Translations under genes and position numbers: made by a program
From: Microbulbifer harenosus
Lineage (GTDB): Bacteria; Pseudomonadota; Gammaproteobacteria; Pseudomonadales; Cellvibrionaceae
DNA length: 64,000 nucleotides
Reading direction: 5' to 3'
NCBI RefSeq assembly: GCF_005771435.1
Contig: NZ_VANI01000007.1
Coordinates: 1 to 64,000 of the forward strand
Shown here: piece after piece, positions 49,956-58,378 of the stretch
How positions within the stretch are numbered: the first letter of the stretch is position 1
Layout of the letters: every line of letters begins with the position of its first letter
The notes under the pieces: generated by a model
Database searches by the model: none
What the model saw: the letters and a program-made list of their open reading frames with translations, nothing else
Told to the model about the DNA's origin: nothing

Positions 49956-52094
49956 ATGCAGGTGCGCGCATATCTCCCCCAACTACTGCTGGCTGGTGCC
50001 ATTTCGACGAGCGTGACCGAGTTCACCCTCGCACAGGATACAACCGGGGAACTGGAAAATGTCACCGTCACTGCCACACCGTTGAATGACGCCTTTCAGG
50101 TCAGCGCCGGCGCCTTCGGCGATAAAGGCACTATGGAAGTGCCGCTGGCGATCAAAAGTTATGGTGCAGACACCATCGCCGAAACCTCACCGCGCACAGC
50201 GCTCGATCTGCTCGCGGTAGATCCCTCGGTGCTCAACTCCTCCTACGGTGGCGGTTTCGACAATTTCCGTCTTCGCGGCTTCGTGATGGATAATTTCAAC
50301 ACCATTCGCCGCGACGGCCTCGCGCTGGCACCGCATTACGACATGCCACTGGAATTGATTGAGCGCGTGGACGTACTCAAAGGTCCCTCGGGTTTTCTGT
50401 ACGGTTTCAACTCGCCGGGCGGCACCATCAACTACATCCCCAAGCGCCCCACCCGCGATCCCTTTACCTGCATCACGTTACAGGGTAGCTCTCTACAGGA
50501 TCGCTATCTCACGGTAGATACCAGTGCCGCTGTGGCCGAAAACACTATTGGTTACCGACTGAATGCGGGTTATCAAAAGACTGGCGATTTTGATCACCTG
50601 GGCGACCTGGAGCGAAAATTCGCCGGCCTGGCGGCGGACTTTCGTTTGAATGAGCGCGCATTGCTGCAGCTCAATACAGACTGGGCACTGAAAAGCGCGA
50701 TGACCGACCCGCTGCTGCGAGCCGACCAGAGCGGCCGCACGGACCCGCTGGACCCGTCGAGTTTTGTATTGCCTCCCGAAGTGGATCGCCGCGACGGGCT
50801 GTCGCCCTCCTGGTATCAGCACGAGACCGAGGCCCACAATCTTGAAGCCAAGCTCGACTACCGACTCAACGACGACTGGACCTCAATCACCCAGGCCAAC
50901 TACTCGCGGGTAGAGCGCCACGGCGGCTACGCCGATATTTTCGATGTGCAGCCCAATGGCGATATCGGCTATGCCGATCTCTATGCTTCACGCGGCGAAG
51001 TGTTCACGAACTGGTCCGTGCAATCCTACCTCGCCGGCGCGTTTGTCGCGGCCGGGCTGCAGCACGATTTGTTCGCGGGTGCAGCCTACCGACAATTCCG
51101 CGACCGCAGCCCCTTCTGGGATTTTGTCGACAGTACCGGCGGTATCAGCGTCGGCGATATTTCCGTAGGCAATATCCTCGAACCGATTCAGCCGCCTCGC
51201 TGGAATTTCGGCCCCGAGCAGGAAATCGATTTCAATGCCAGCATCCGCGAGCGCTCCCTGTTCGCCAGCGATCTCATCACCCTCGACGAGCGCTTTCAAT
51301 TGCTGCTGGGAGGCCGCCAGATTTGGTACTCCGCGCGCGAACTCTCCGCAGCGGCACCACCACAGGATGAAAGTGTATTCGTGCCCACCGGAGCACTGAT
51401 GTACCGCCCGGCAGCCCCGGTTATGGCTTATGTGAGTTACTCGCGCGGCTTCGAAAAAGGAGAATACTCTCCATACAATGCCAACAACCCCAACCAGCCA
51501 ACCGATGCCATAGCGTCGGAACAAGTCGAGATCGGTCTGAAGGTAGGTTTACACCAGGACTTCAATGCGGGCGTCGCGCTGTTCGATATCCGGCGCGACG
51601 CCAGTTACCTGAACACCAATAATGATTTCGTCAGCAGTGGCCGCTTCCATCACCGCGGCATCGAACTGGATGCCACTGCAAATGTGAACAGCAACTTCAC
51701 CCTGCTCGGCAACATCGCCTATCTGGATACCGAGCTGGAAGATGTGATCGACCCCGCCACGTTGGGCAAGCGCAGTGAGGGGGCGCCGCGTTGGAAAAGC
51801 ACACTCAGTGCCCGCTATGCATTCACCGCGCTACCCGGATTTTCGCTGGACTCGACGCTCAGATACGTCGGCAGCCGCCCAGTAGATACACAAAACAGCG
51901 GCTTTATCCCCGGCTACACACTCTGGGATGCCGGCGCCAGCTACGAAACCAGCCTCGGCGATACCCCGACGACCTTCCGCCTGCACGGAAAGAACCTCAC
52001 CGACAAATATTACTACCCCGGCGTTATCTACAGTGGCGGCCTGGAAGTCGGGCGGATGCGGGAAATATTCCTATCGGCACGATTCGATATCTAG
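49956..52094 (+). CDS. TonB-dependent siderophore/metallophore receptor 2
   Basis: The outer-membrane receptor has 712 residues: signal peptide to about residue 26, TonB-box-like ENVTVTATPL, a plug with FRLRGFVMDNF and RVDVLKGPSGFLYGFNSPGG, and a barrel ending in IFLSARFDI. It heads the biosynthetic cluster, and the next start is 40 bp after its stop. This suggests it imports the compound the cluster makes. No ExbB, ExbD or TonB gene is adjacent, so it relies on a shared system elsewhere. Confidence 0.9.
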   Translation: MQVRAYLPQLLLAGAISTSVTEFTLAQDTTGELENVTVTATPLNDAFQVSAGAFGDKGTMEVPLAIKSYGADTIAETSPRTALDLLAVDPSVLNSSYGGGFDNFRLRGFVMDNFNTIRRDGLALAPHYDMPLELIERVDVLKGPSGFLYGFNSPGGTINYIPKRPTRDPFTCITLQGSSLQDRYLTVDTSAAVAENTIGYRLNAGYQKTGDFDHLGDLERKFAGLAADFRLNERALLQLNTDWALKSAMTDPLLRADQSGRTDPLDPSSFVLPPEVDRRDGLSPSWYQHETEAHNLEAKLDYRLNDDWTSITQANYSRVERHGGYADIFDVQPNGDIGYADLYASRGEVFTNWSVQSYLAGAFVAAGLQHDLFAGAAYRQFRDRSPFWDFVDSTGGISVGDISVGNILEPIQPPRWNFGPEQEIDFNASIRERSLFASDLITLDERFQLLLGGRQIWYSARELSAAAPPQDESVFVPTGALMYRPAAPVMAYVSYSRGFEKGEYSPYNANNPNQPTDAIASEQVEIGLKVGLHQDFNAGVALFDIRRDASYLNTNNDFVSSGRFHHRGIELDATANVNSNFTLLGNIAYLDTELEDVIDPATLGKRSEGAPRWKSTLSARYAFTALPGFSLDSTLRYVGSRPVDTQNSGFIPGYTLWDAGASYETSLGDTPTTFRLHGKNLTDKYYYPGVIYSGGLEVGRMREIFLSARFDI

Positions 52095-52134
52095 CGATCG
52101 GAACGATAACCCCAAGGGAAAGGAAATCCCGCAC

Positions 52135-53568
52135 ATGGACAACATTGAATATCTTGAGAGCGCAGAGAGCAATCGGCACGCGACACCGCCATCACCTTTC
52201 GGTGCGGTGCCTTCGCGCCCCTTCCCGCTAAGCGCCCGCCAGCACCCCGCGGTCGCCGCGCTTCTGCGAAAACATCCTTGTTTCCTTAGCCGGCTGGCGG
52301 ACGGTCTCGGCTCACCACTGCACGTATTGCTGCCGCAGGTATTTGCCGAGAATGTCCGCTGCATGCGCGAGGTATTCAGGGAACACGGGCTGGAAAACCA
52401 GATCCTTTACGCCAAGAAAGCCAACAAGGCCGACTGTTTTGTACATACCGCCGCACAACTGGGTATCGGTGTGGATGTCGCCAGCAGCGGTGAATTCGCG
52501 CGGACGCTGGCCGCCGGCATCCCCGGTGACAGGATCGGCGTGTCGGGTCCAGAGAAAGATGATGCCTTGCTGACCCTGTCGTTACAGCACCGCGCCCTGA
52601 TCGCCATCGATACTCCGGGCGAACTGGAGCGCCTGGCACAGTTGGCCTATCACAACGGTACCGTCGCGTCGGTATTACTGCGCTGCCGGATCGCTAGCCA
52701 GAGTAACAGCCGTTTCGGATTATCGCCCGCGGAACGCAATGCCGCCGTCGACCTGTGCCTGTCCCACAGGGGTGCGGTGCAACTGGAGGGGTTCTCGTTT
52801 CACCTGGGTGGCTACGCTACAGACGAGCGGGCGCGCGCGGCAAACGCCATGATCGACCACTGCCTCGACGCGCGTTCACGCGGCCTGACGGGGTGCAGCC
52901 AGGTAAATATCGGCGGCGGCCTGCCAGTGCAGTACGTGGATCCGCAGCAGTGGGCCGATTTCCTGCGCCGCGACGCCCGCGATCACTATCATGCACACAA
53001 GGTCTTTGGCGGCTTCTATCCCTACGGCGCGGCGCGTGCCGGCGCGCAGGCGCTGCACGACATCCTGCAATACCGCACCAACACCGGGGAGAGTCTCTCG
53101 GCGCGGGCTAAGCGGCACGGCATCTGCTTTATTGCCGAACCCGGGCGCGCGCTGCTGGACCAGGCGGGTTTTACCCTGTTTCGGGTGCAGGCAGTAAAGG
53201 ATCGTCACGCTGCCGAGGGCTACGCGATCCTAAGCGTGCAAGGCAGCAGCCTGAGCCTGTCCGAGCAGTGGTTCAACAGCGAGTACCTACCGGACCCGGT
53301 TCTGTTGAAACCGGGGCAGCCTGCCCCCGAACCCTTTGTTGCCTGCGTCGCCGGTTCTACCTGTCTGGAGAGTGACATGCTGACCTGGCGCAAGATCGGC
53401 TTTCCGCGCGCCGTGTTGCCGGGCGACCAGCTGGTGTACATCAACACGGCCGGCTACCAGATGGATTCGAATGAATCCCCATTCCACGAGGCCCGCCTGC
53501 CATCGAAGGTGGTGCTTGATTATCGCGAAGACGAACAACAGCCGCAGTGGCGACTGGACGGGATCTGA
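52135..53568 (+). CDS. Y4yA-like type III PLP-dependent decarboxylase family enzyme
   Basis: The protein of 477 residues has the alanine racemase-like barrel and a C-terminal beta domain, as in ornithine and diaminopimelate decarboxylases. It has the PLP lysine in YAKKANKADCF, FSFHLGGYATDERA, the glycine loop VNIGGGLPVQY, the phosphate-site EPGRALLDQ, and the C-terminal cysteine segment TCLESDMLTW. It resembles the Y4yA family known from rhizobia and, more distantly, SbnH, which decarboxylates a diaminopropionate intermediate in staphyloferrin B synthesis. The ATG at 52135 follows AAAGGA. It overlaps nothing upstream and leads into sbnB. Confidence 0.82.
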   Translation: MDNIEYLESAESNRHATPPSPFGAVPSRPFPLSARQHPAVAALLRKHPCFLSRLADGLGSPLHVLLPQVFAENVRCMREVFREHGLENQILYAKKANKADCFVHTAAQLGIGVDVASSGEFARTLAAGIPGDRIGVSGPEKDDALLTLSLQHRALIAIDTPGELERLAQLAYHNGTVASVLLRCRIASQSNSRFGLSPAERNAAVDLCLSHRGAVQLEGFSFHLGGYATDERARAANAMIDHCLDARSRGLTGCSQVNIGGGLPVQYVDPQQWADFLRRDARDHYHAHKVFGGFYPYGAARAGAQALHDILQYRTNTGESLSARAKRHGICFIAEPGRALLDQAGFTLFRVQAVKDRHAAEGYAILSVQGSSLSLSEQWFNSEYLPDPVLLKPGQPAPEPFVACVAGSTCLESDMLTWRKIGFPRAVLPGDQLVYINTAGYQMDSNESPFHEARLPSKVVLDYREDEQQPQWRLDGI

Positions 53569-53594
53569 GTATCCAACAACAGCGAGTTGAGAAA

Positions 53595-54587
53595 ATGGAA
53601 AAGCATTATGCGGAACCGGGGGATCTGTGGCTCCTCCCCCAGGCCGAACTCGAGGGCCTGGGTGTGCGTTATACCGAAGTACTGCAGATTGTAGAGCGCG
53701 CTTTTATCGCCCTGCGCAATGGCGACTCCGAGAATCCCCTCAAGACCGTCGTGCAGCCCCGCGATCTGCGTTCAATCGGCTATTCGATGGTAGGCCGGGA
53801 CGGCGCCAGCAATACCGTTGGCTTCAAGGTCGTCTACGAGTTCGACCCGCAACGCAACCGCGATGCCTACAACTTCCACTCGTTCCTGTTTCTGTGCGAC
53901 GACACCAGCGGCAAACCCGTCGCACTGATGGATGTGGTCAAGCTGGGTCCGCTGCGCACTTCGGCCACCTCCGCGCTGATGGCGCGCGCCGCACACCCGG
54001 ACGCCCGCAGTGCGCTGGTGGTGGGTACCGGCGTGCAGGGACGCATCGCACTGCCCATGCTGCTGGCAGCCCTGCCGGATTTAGAACATCTGCGGGTTTA
54101 CGGCCAACACCAAGCGGGCCTGCAGGCGGTGCGCGAGGAAGTCCGCCGCATGTACCCGGATCGCGACGTCGAGATTGTATCGGATCTGCCCCGCGCCGCC
54201 GCACAGTCGGATATCGTCATCGGCGCCGCCGGTCTCTCCGCGCGGCAACAGGTCAAGCGCGCTTGGTTAAAGCCGGGCGCGGTCGCCGTGCTGCTCGGAT
54301 ACGGTGTGGATGCCGATGTGCTGCACGGTGCCGACTACCGCATTACCACAGATAGAGCGCAGATGAGCGTCACCTGTGGCGACCTTGCCGATGCCGACGG
54401 CAATATCCCGCCGGTCGACGCAGAGCTGCCGGATATCCTGCTGGGACAGGTGCCGGCGCGACGCAAAAAAGACGACCTGGTGTTCGCCTACAACAGCGGC
54501 ATGGTGGTTTCCGACGTGGCGTTGGGACGCTACCTCGCGGACCTGGCACTTGCGGAGGGGCGCGGCATGAGGACAAGGCTATGGTGA
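53595..54587 (+). CDS. sbnB: SbnB-like dehydrogenase (2,3-diaminopropionate synthesis)
   Basis: The 330-residue protein belongs to the ornithine cyclodeaminase/mu-crystallin family and resembles SbnB. SbnB oxidises N-(1-amino-1-carboxy-2-ethyl)-glutamate with NAD to release L-2,3-diaminopropionate and 2-oxoglutarate. It has the nucleotide loop ALVVGTGVQGRIALPML, the KLGPLRTSATSALMA segment and a conserved C-terminal YNSGMVVSDVALG. It begins 26 bp after the decarboxylase stop and overlaps the MATE gene by seven bases. The SbnA-like partner is three genes downstream, which makes the assignment firmer than for the family alone. Confidence 0.85.
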   Translation: MEKHYAEPGDLWLLPQAELEGLGVRYTEVLQIVERAFIALRNGDSENPLKTVVQPRDLRSIGYSMVGRDGASNTVGFKVVYEFDPQRNRDAYNFHSFLFLCDDTSGKPVALMDVVKLGPLRTSATSALMARAAHPDARSALVVGTGVQGRIALPMLLAALPDLEHLRVYGQHQAGLQAVREEVRRMYPDRDVEIVSDLPRAAAQSDIVIGAAGLSARQQVKRAWLKPGAVAVLLGYGVDADVLHGADYRITTDRAQMSVTCGDLADADGNIPPVDAELPDILLGQVPARRKKDDLVFAYNSGMVVSDVALGRYLADLALAEGRGMRTRLW

Positions 54588-55996
54588 GCACAGCGCAAAA
54601 AAGCGCGCCCCGGCTACCGCACTGGCGCGGCGAGGCCCGCACCATTGCGATACTGGCATTGCCACTGATCCTGACCAATTTCGCGCATGTGGCACTGACC
54701 ACTATCGACATCGTGGTGCTGGGCACCCTGGGTACGCTTGAAATTGCCGCGGGCGGCCTGGCGATCGCGTTGTTCAATCAGCTGCGTACCACGGGAAGTG
54801 GCCTGGTCACCGGCGTTAGCAACCTGGTGGCCGAGGCACAGGCGCGCGGTGAACAGCAGCGCGTTCGCGACCTTCTCGTGGCCGGGTTCTTCTGGGCCAC
54901 GGTAAGCGGCGTCGTTTTCGCGGCCACCCTGCCACTGATAGAGGCGCCATTGGTGTGGCTGGGACAGGATCCGATTGTTGCGGCTGCGGCCGTCCACTTT
55001 CTGCAGATCGCCGCACCGGGGCTGGTTCCCTGCCTCTGGTTTCAAGTACTGCGGCACTTCACCGTGGGCCTCAAGCACCCGGGCCCACTGCTGGCTATCA
55101 CACTGATTTCCATTGCCCTCACTGCCGGACTGAACTACCTGCTGGTGTACGGCAAGTTCGGCCTGCCAGCGCTGGGGCTCCTCGGTGTCGCGCTGGCTAC
55201 CAGTGCAGTCTTTTTGTTGTCGTTCCTGATGTTTCTGACAGTGGTGCTCAGAAGTCCGGTATTGGGGCCATATTTTTCCCGCTCCGGGCTGCGCTGGTCC
55301 TCGGATGCGGTGGGCGCAGTCTGGCGGCTGGGATTGCCGATCGCCGGCACCTACACGTCAGAAGCGGGCTTTTTCAGCGTGCTGACACTGCTGATCGGTA
55401 CTCTGGGTATGGAGGCTCTGGCCGCGCAGACGGTGCTTAACCAGATCATCTACATCGTGTTCATGATTTCCGCCGGCATTTCCCACGCAGCTTCGATCCA
55501 TATCAGTGAAGCCTGCGGTACCGGCGATTTCCGTCGGGCACAGAGGCTGGGACTCGTCAGCCTGGCTCTGGGCATCGTCGCCATGCTTGCTATCGCCCTG
55601 CCCTACATGGTGATACCAGAGACCATAGTGTCTCTGTTTATCTCCGCCGACCAGCAGGCGAACGCCACCACCCTGGCACTGGCTGCCTCCGGCCTGTTAA
55701 TCGCCGCGTTACTGCAAATCTTCGATGCCGGTCAGAACATCGGCAACGGCCTGCTGCGCGGTACCGGCGATACCGCGGGCCCCTTCCGCATCTCGCTTGT
55801 CGGCTACTGGCTGGTGGGCCTGCCGGCAGCCTACCTGCTCGGTATTGCCGCTGATTACGGCATCTACGGCGTGTGGATCGGCCAGACATTTGGCCTGGCT
55901 TCCACCGCCGCACTACTGGTGATCTCGTTCCGTCGGCGCCTGCAACATTTGGCGCTGCGAACGACACCGAACCTGGCCGCATCCAATCCACTGTAA
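54581..55996 (+). CDS. MATE family efflux transporter
   Basis: The inner-membrane exporter of 471 residues has twelve hydrophobic helices in two halves (ILALPLILTNFAHVALTTID begins the first half; LGLPIAGTYTSEAGFFSVL begins the second). MATE pumps export small cationic or polar compounds with H+ or Na+. The start overlaps the sbnB stop, so it is translated with the biosynthetic genes. The most direct explanation is export of the compound made by the cluster. Confidence 0.9.
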   Translation: MVSTAQKSAPRLPHWRGEARTIAILALPLILTNFAHVALTTIDIVVLGTLGTLEIAAGGLAIALFNQLRTTGSGLVTGVSNLVAEAQARGEQQRVRDLLVAGFFWATVSGVVFAATLPLIEAPLVWLGQDPIVAAAAVHFLQIAAPGLVPCLWFQVLRHFTVGLKHPGPLLAITLISIALTAGLNYLLVYGKFGLPALGLLGVALATSAVFLLSFLMFLTVVLRSPVLGPYFSRSGLRWSSDAVGAVWRLGLPIAGTYTSEAGFFSVLTLLIGTLGMEALAAQTVLNQIIYIVFMISAGISHAASIHISEACGTGDFRRAQRLGLVSLALGIVAMLAIALPYMVIPETIVSLFISADQQANATTLALAASGLLIAALLQIFDAGQNIGNGLLRGTGDTAGPFRISLVGYWLVGLPAAYLLGIAADYGIYGVWIGQTFGLASTAALLVISFRRRLQHLALRTTPNLAASNPL

Positions 55997-56011
55997 AACC
56001 AAGGAACGGAA

Positions 56012-57163
56012 ATGGAGATGGAAACAGAAGGCGTAAACAGTTATTCGCCCGCGGTGCGGGCGCTGGTGCGCCCGGAGGTACACCGCCTGCCAGCCTACGA
56101 TCCCGGCGCCGATCCCGAAGCCGTGGCGCGTGACTTTCACTTGCCGCGGGTCATCAAATTATCCAACAACGAGAATCCCTACGGCATCTCTCCCGCTGCC
56201 GCCGCTGCCATTCATCGACGACTGGCCAAGGGCATGGGCCGCTATCCGGATCCTGCGGGAGAAGCGCTTTGCACGGTTTTAGCGGATCGTCATTGTGTCG
56301 AACGGAAGCGAGTGCTTATCGGCAATGGCTCAGAAAACATTCTTGAACTGTTGTGCCAGGCATTTATCAACGCCGGCGACACAGTGGTTACCCAATCACC
56401 GTGCTTCGGCCTGCACGAGATATTTCCGCTGATGATGGGCGCACGGCTGCATAAGGTCCCATTGCGCGCAGACTTCCGCTTCGACGCGCCGCGCTGGCGG
56501 GCAGCGCTGGACGGGCCGGTAAAGCTCGTGCTGGTCAGCCACCCCTGCAACCCATCCGGAACGGTGTTCAGTGGTGATCAATTGGAGTATCTGATCCATC
56601 ACACACCAGACTCCGCCCTTCTCGTTGTGGACGAGGCCTATTTCGAATACGCGCGGGTGGACGCCTGCTACGCGGACGCGCTCGAAGCGTTGCGTCACCG
56701 CAGCCGCCCGTGGCTGGTGTTGCGGACCTTTTCCAAGGCCTATGGACTCGCGGGGTTACGTGTCGGTTACGGCATCGCCTCCCATGTCAACCTGATCGAG
56801 GCCCTGCATCGCGTGCGCACGCCCTATAACGTCAATCAGTTGGCCCAGGACGCGGCCATCGCGGCACTGGACGATAGCGCCCACCTGCAAAAAAGCGCGC
56901 GTCTGGTCAGGGGCGAGCGCACCCGGATCACGGCCGCGTTGCGCGATGCGGGTTTTCGGGTCGCGCCCTCACTGGCCAATTTCCTTTTTATCGACACCGA
57001 TGGCGATGCCTTGAGCATCGTGCGGGACCTCCAGCGCGTGGGCGTTATTGTCAAGGCCTGGCGCGAGCCCGGCTACGAAAGCTACATCCGCGCCTCGCTG
57101 GCGCTGCCGGCAGAGAACGATGCCTTTCTGCAAGCACTGCTGCGCACCCGGGTCGGTGCGTAA
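56012..57163 (+). CDS. HisC-like class I/II aminotransferase
   Basis: The PLP enzyme has 383 residues. Its marks are KLSNNENPYGISPAA at the start, NGSENILELLCQAF, the Asn of SHPCNPSGTV, the Asp and Tyr of VVDEAYFEYA, the PLP lysine in RTFSKAYGLAGLRVGYG, and a C-terminal Arg in IRASLAL. It resembles histidinol-phosphate aminotransferase, but no other his gene is here. It is more likely a cluster-specific enzyme acting on an amino acid such as diaminopropionate or its derivative. CobD-like decarboxylation is another option. It lies 15 bp after the MATE gene. Confidence 0.82.
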   Translation: MEMETEGVNSYSPAVRALVRPEVHRLPAYDPGADPEAVARDFHLPRVIKLSNNENPYGISPAAAAAIHRRLAKGMGRYPDPAGEALCTVLADRHCVERKRVLIGNGSENILELLCQAFINAGDTVVTQSPCFGLHEIFPLMMGARLHKVPLRADFRFDAPRWRAALDGPVKLVLVSHPCNPSGTVFSGDQLEYLIHHTPDSALLVVDEAYFEYARVDACYADALEALRHRSRPWLVLRTFSKAYGLAGLRVGYGIASHVNLIEALHRVRTPYNVNQLAQDAAIAALDDSAHLQKSARLVRGERTRITAALRDAGFRVAPSLANFLFIDTDGDALSIVRDLQRVGVIVKAWREPGYESYIRASLALPAENDAFLQALLRTRVGA

Positions 57164-57243
57164 CTCCCGCAGACTGTTTGGAATCCAGACATAAAGAAAA
57201 CCGATTGTGCCCATGTGAATTGCGAATTTTCAGGAGACCAGTC

Positions 57244-58320
57244 ATGCCCCCTATTGCATCCCATTCCCCGATAAAAACCCGTATATCAGATTTGATCGGT
57301 CAGTCGCCGCTGCTCGAACTGCCTGTGGCTGCAAACGGTGCTCGTGTGTTGCTGAAGCTTGAGCAGTTTAACCCCACTGGCAGCGCCAAAATCAGGATGG
57401 CACGGCAGATGATAGAAGAGGCCGAAGCACAAGGGAGACTCGGGCCCGGTGGCTGGATCGTGGAATCGACCTCGGGCAATACCGGTCTCGGTCTCGCGCT
57501 ACTGGCGGCGGAACGCGGCTATCGTTTTACCGCAGTGGTCGACCACCACGCCAGTGCCGACAAACTGCGCGGCATGCGGGCCTACGGTGCCGAGTTAATA
57601 CAGGTTGGCAGTGCCGACGGCAGCCTGGCGACCGCGGATCGCGATGCCACCGCCGAACAGTTAGCGCAGCAGCACGACGCCTTCTGGACCCAGCAGCACA
57701 ACAATCCCGGCAATGCGAATGGTTACCACGGGCTCGCCGATGAACTGCGTCAGGCGCTGGGCGACGATATCCATTTCCTGTTCGGCGCGGTGGGCACCGG
57801 TGGCTCCCTGTGCGGCACCGGCCGGGCACTCAGGCAGCATATTCCGAATTTGCGAATTGTCGGCGTTGAACCTGAGGGCTCGGTAATTTTTGGCGGTGAC
57901 GGCGCTCCCTATCACCAGTCAGGTACAGGCACTCCGGCTGGTGCGGAAATCGGCGGGTTGATCGACTACGAGCTGATCGACGAGGGACTCAGGGTCAGTG
58001 ACGCGGAAGCGTTCGAAACGGCTCGCTATCTTGCGCGCCGGCACGCCGTTCTGGTGGGAGGCTCTGCCGGCGGTGTGATTTACAAGGCATTGCAACACGC
58101 CCGAACTTTAGATGCGGGCAGCACGGTCGTAGTGCTGGTTTGCGACGGGGGCGAAAAATACCTGGATACGGTCTTTAACGACGAATGGATGGCGGCAAAC
58201 GATCTCTACAGTGAAAGGGTGGTGAGGGAGCTGGATAGCCTGCTGCAGTCGCCGACATCGCGGAAGCCGCCGACAACATCGCCCGCGAATACGCAACCCG
58301 CGCTGGCACAGGAGGTTTAA
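57244..58320 (+). CDS. sbnA: SbnA-like cysteine synthase family enzyme (2,3-diaminopropionate synthesis)
   Basis: The 358-residue PLP enzyme of the cysteine synthase fold resembles SbnA, which joins O-phosphoserine and glutamate to N-(1-amino-1-carboxy-2-ethyl)-glutamate. It has the PLP lysine in LEQFNPTGSAKIRMARQM, where the usual Asp after Lys-X is replaced, the substrate loop ESTSGNTGLGLALL, the phosphate loop GTGGSLCGTGRAL, and the C-terminal segment VLVCDGGEKYLDTV. The ATG at 57244 has AGGAG eight bases upstream. It is the last gene of the cluster and converges on the M3 peptidase gene. Confidence 0.85.
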   Translation: MPPIASHSPIKTRISDLIGQSPLLELPVAANGARVLLKLEQFNPTGSAKIRMARQMIEEAEAQGRLGPGGWIVESTSGNTGLGLALLAAERGYRFTAVVDHHASADKLRGMRAYGAELIQVGSADGSLATADRDATAEQLAQQHDAFWTQQHNNPGNANGYHGLADELRQALGDDIHFLFGAVGTGGSLCGTGRALRQHIPNLRIVGVEPEGSVIFGGDGAPYHQSGTGTPAGAEIGGLIDYELIDEGLRVSDAEAFETARYLARRHAVLVGGSAGGVIYKALQHARTLDAGSTVVVLVCDGGEKYLDTVFNDEWMAANDLYSERVVRELDSLLQSPTSRKPPTTSPANTQPALAQEV

Positions 58321-58378
58321 TGCGAAATATGGGCGATATGCGCTCAGACAGTGCGCTTCCCTGCGCACAGCTCCGTTA

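Noticed and set aside
56012-57163. Annotation as the housekeeping histidinol-phosphate aminotransferase hisC
   Set aside because: The family match is real, but the gene sits inside a metallophore-type cluster without any his gene, so the symbol would mislead.
49956-58320. Staphyloferrin B or staphylopine-type (CntKLM) locus
   Set aside because: There is no NIS synthetase, no nicotianamine synthase-like gene, no opine dehydrogenase of CntM type and no histidine racemase. Only the diaminopropionate branch is shared.
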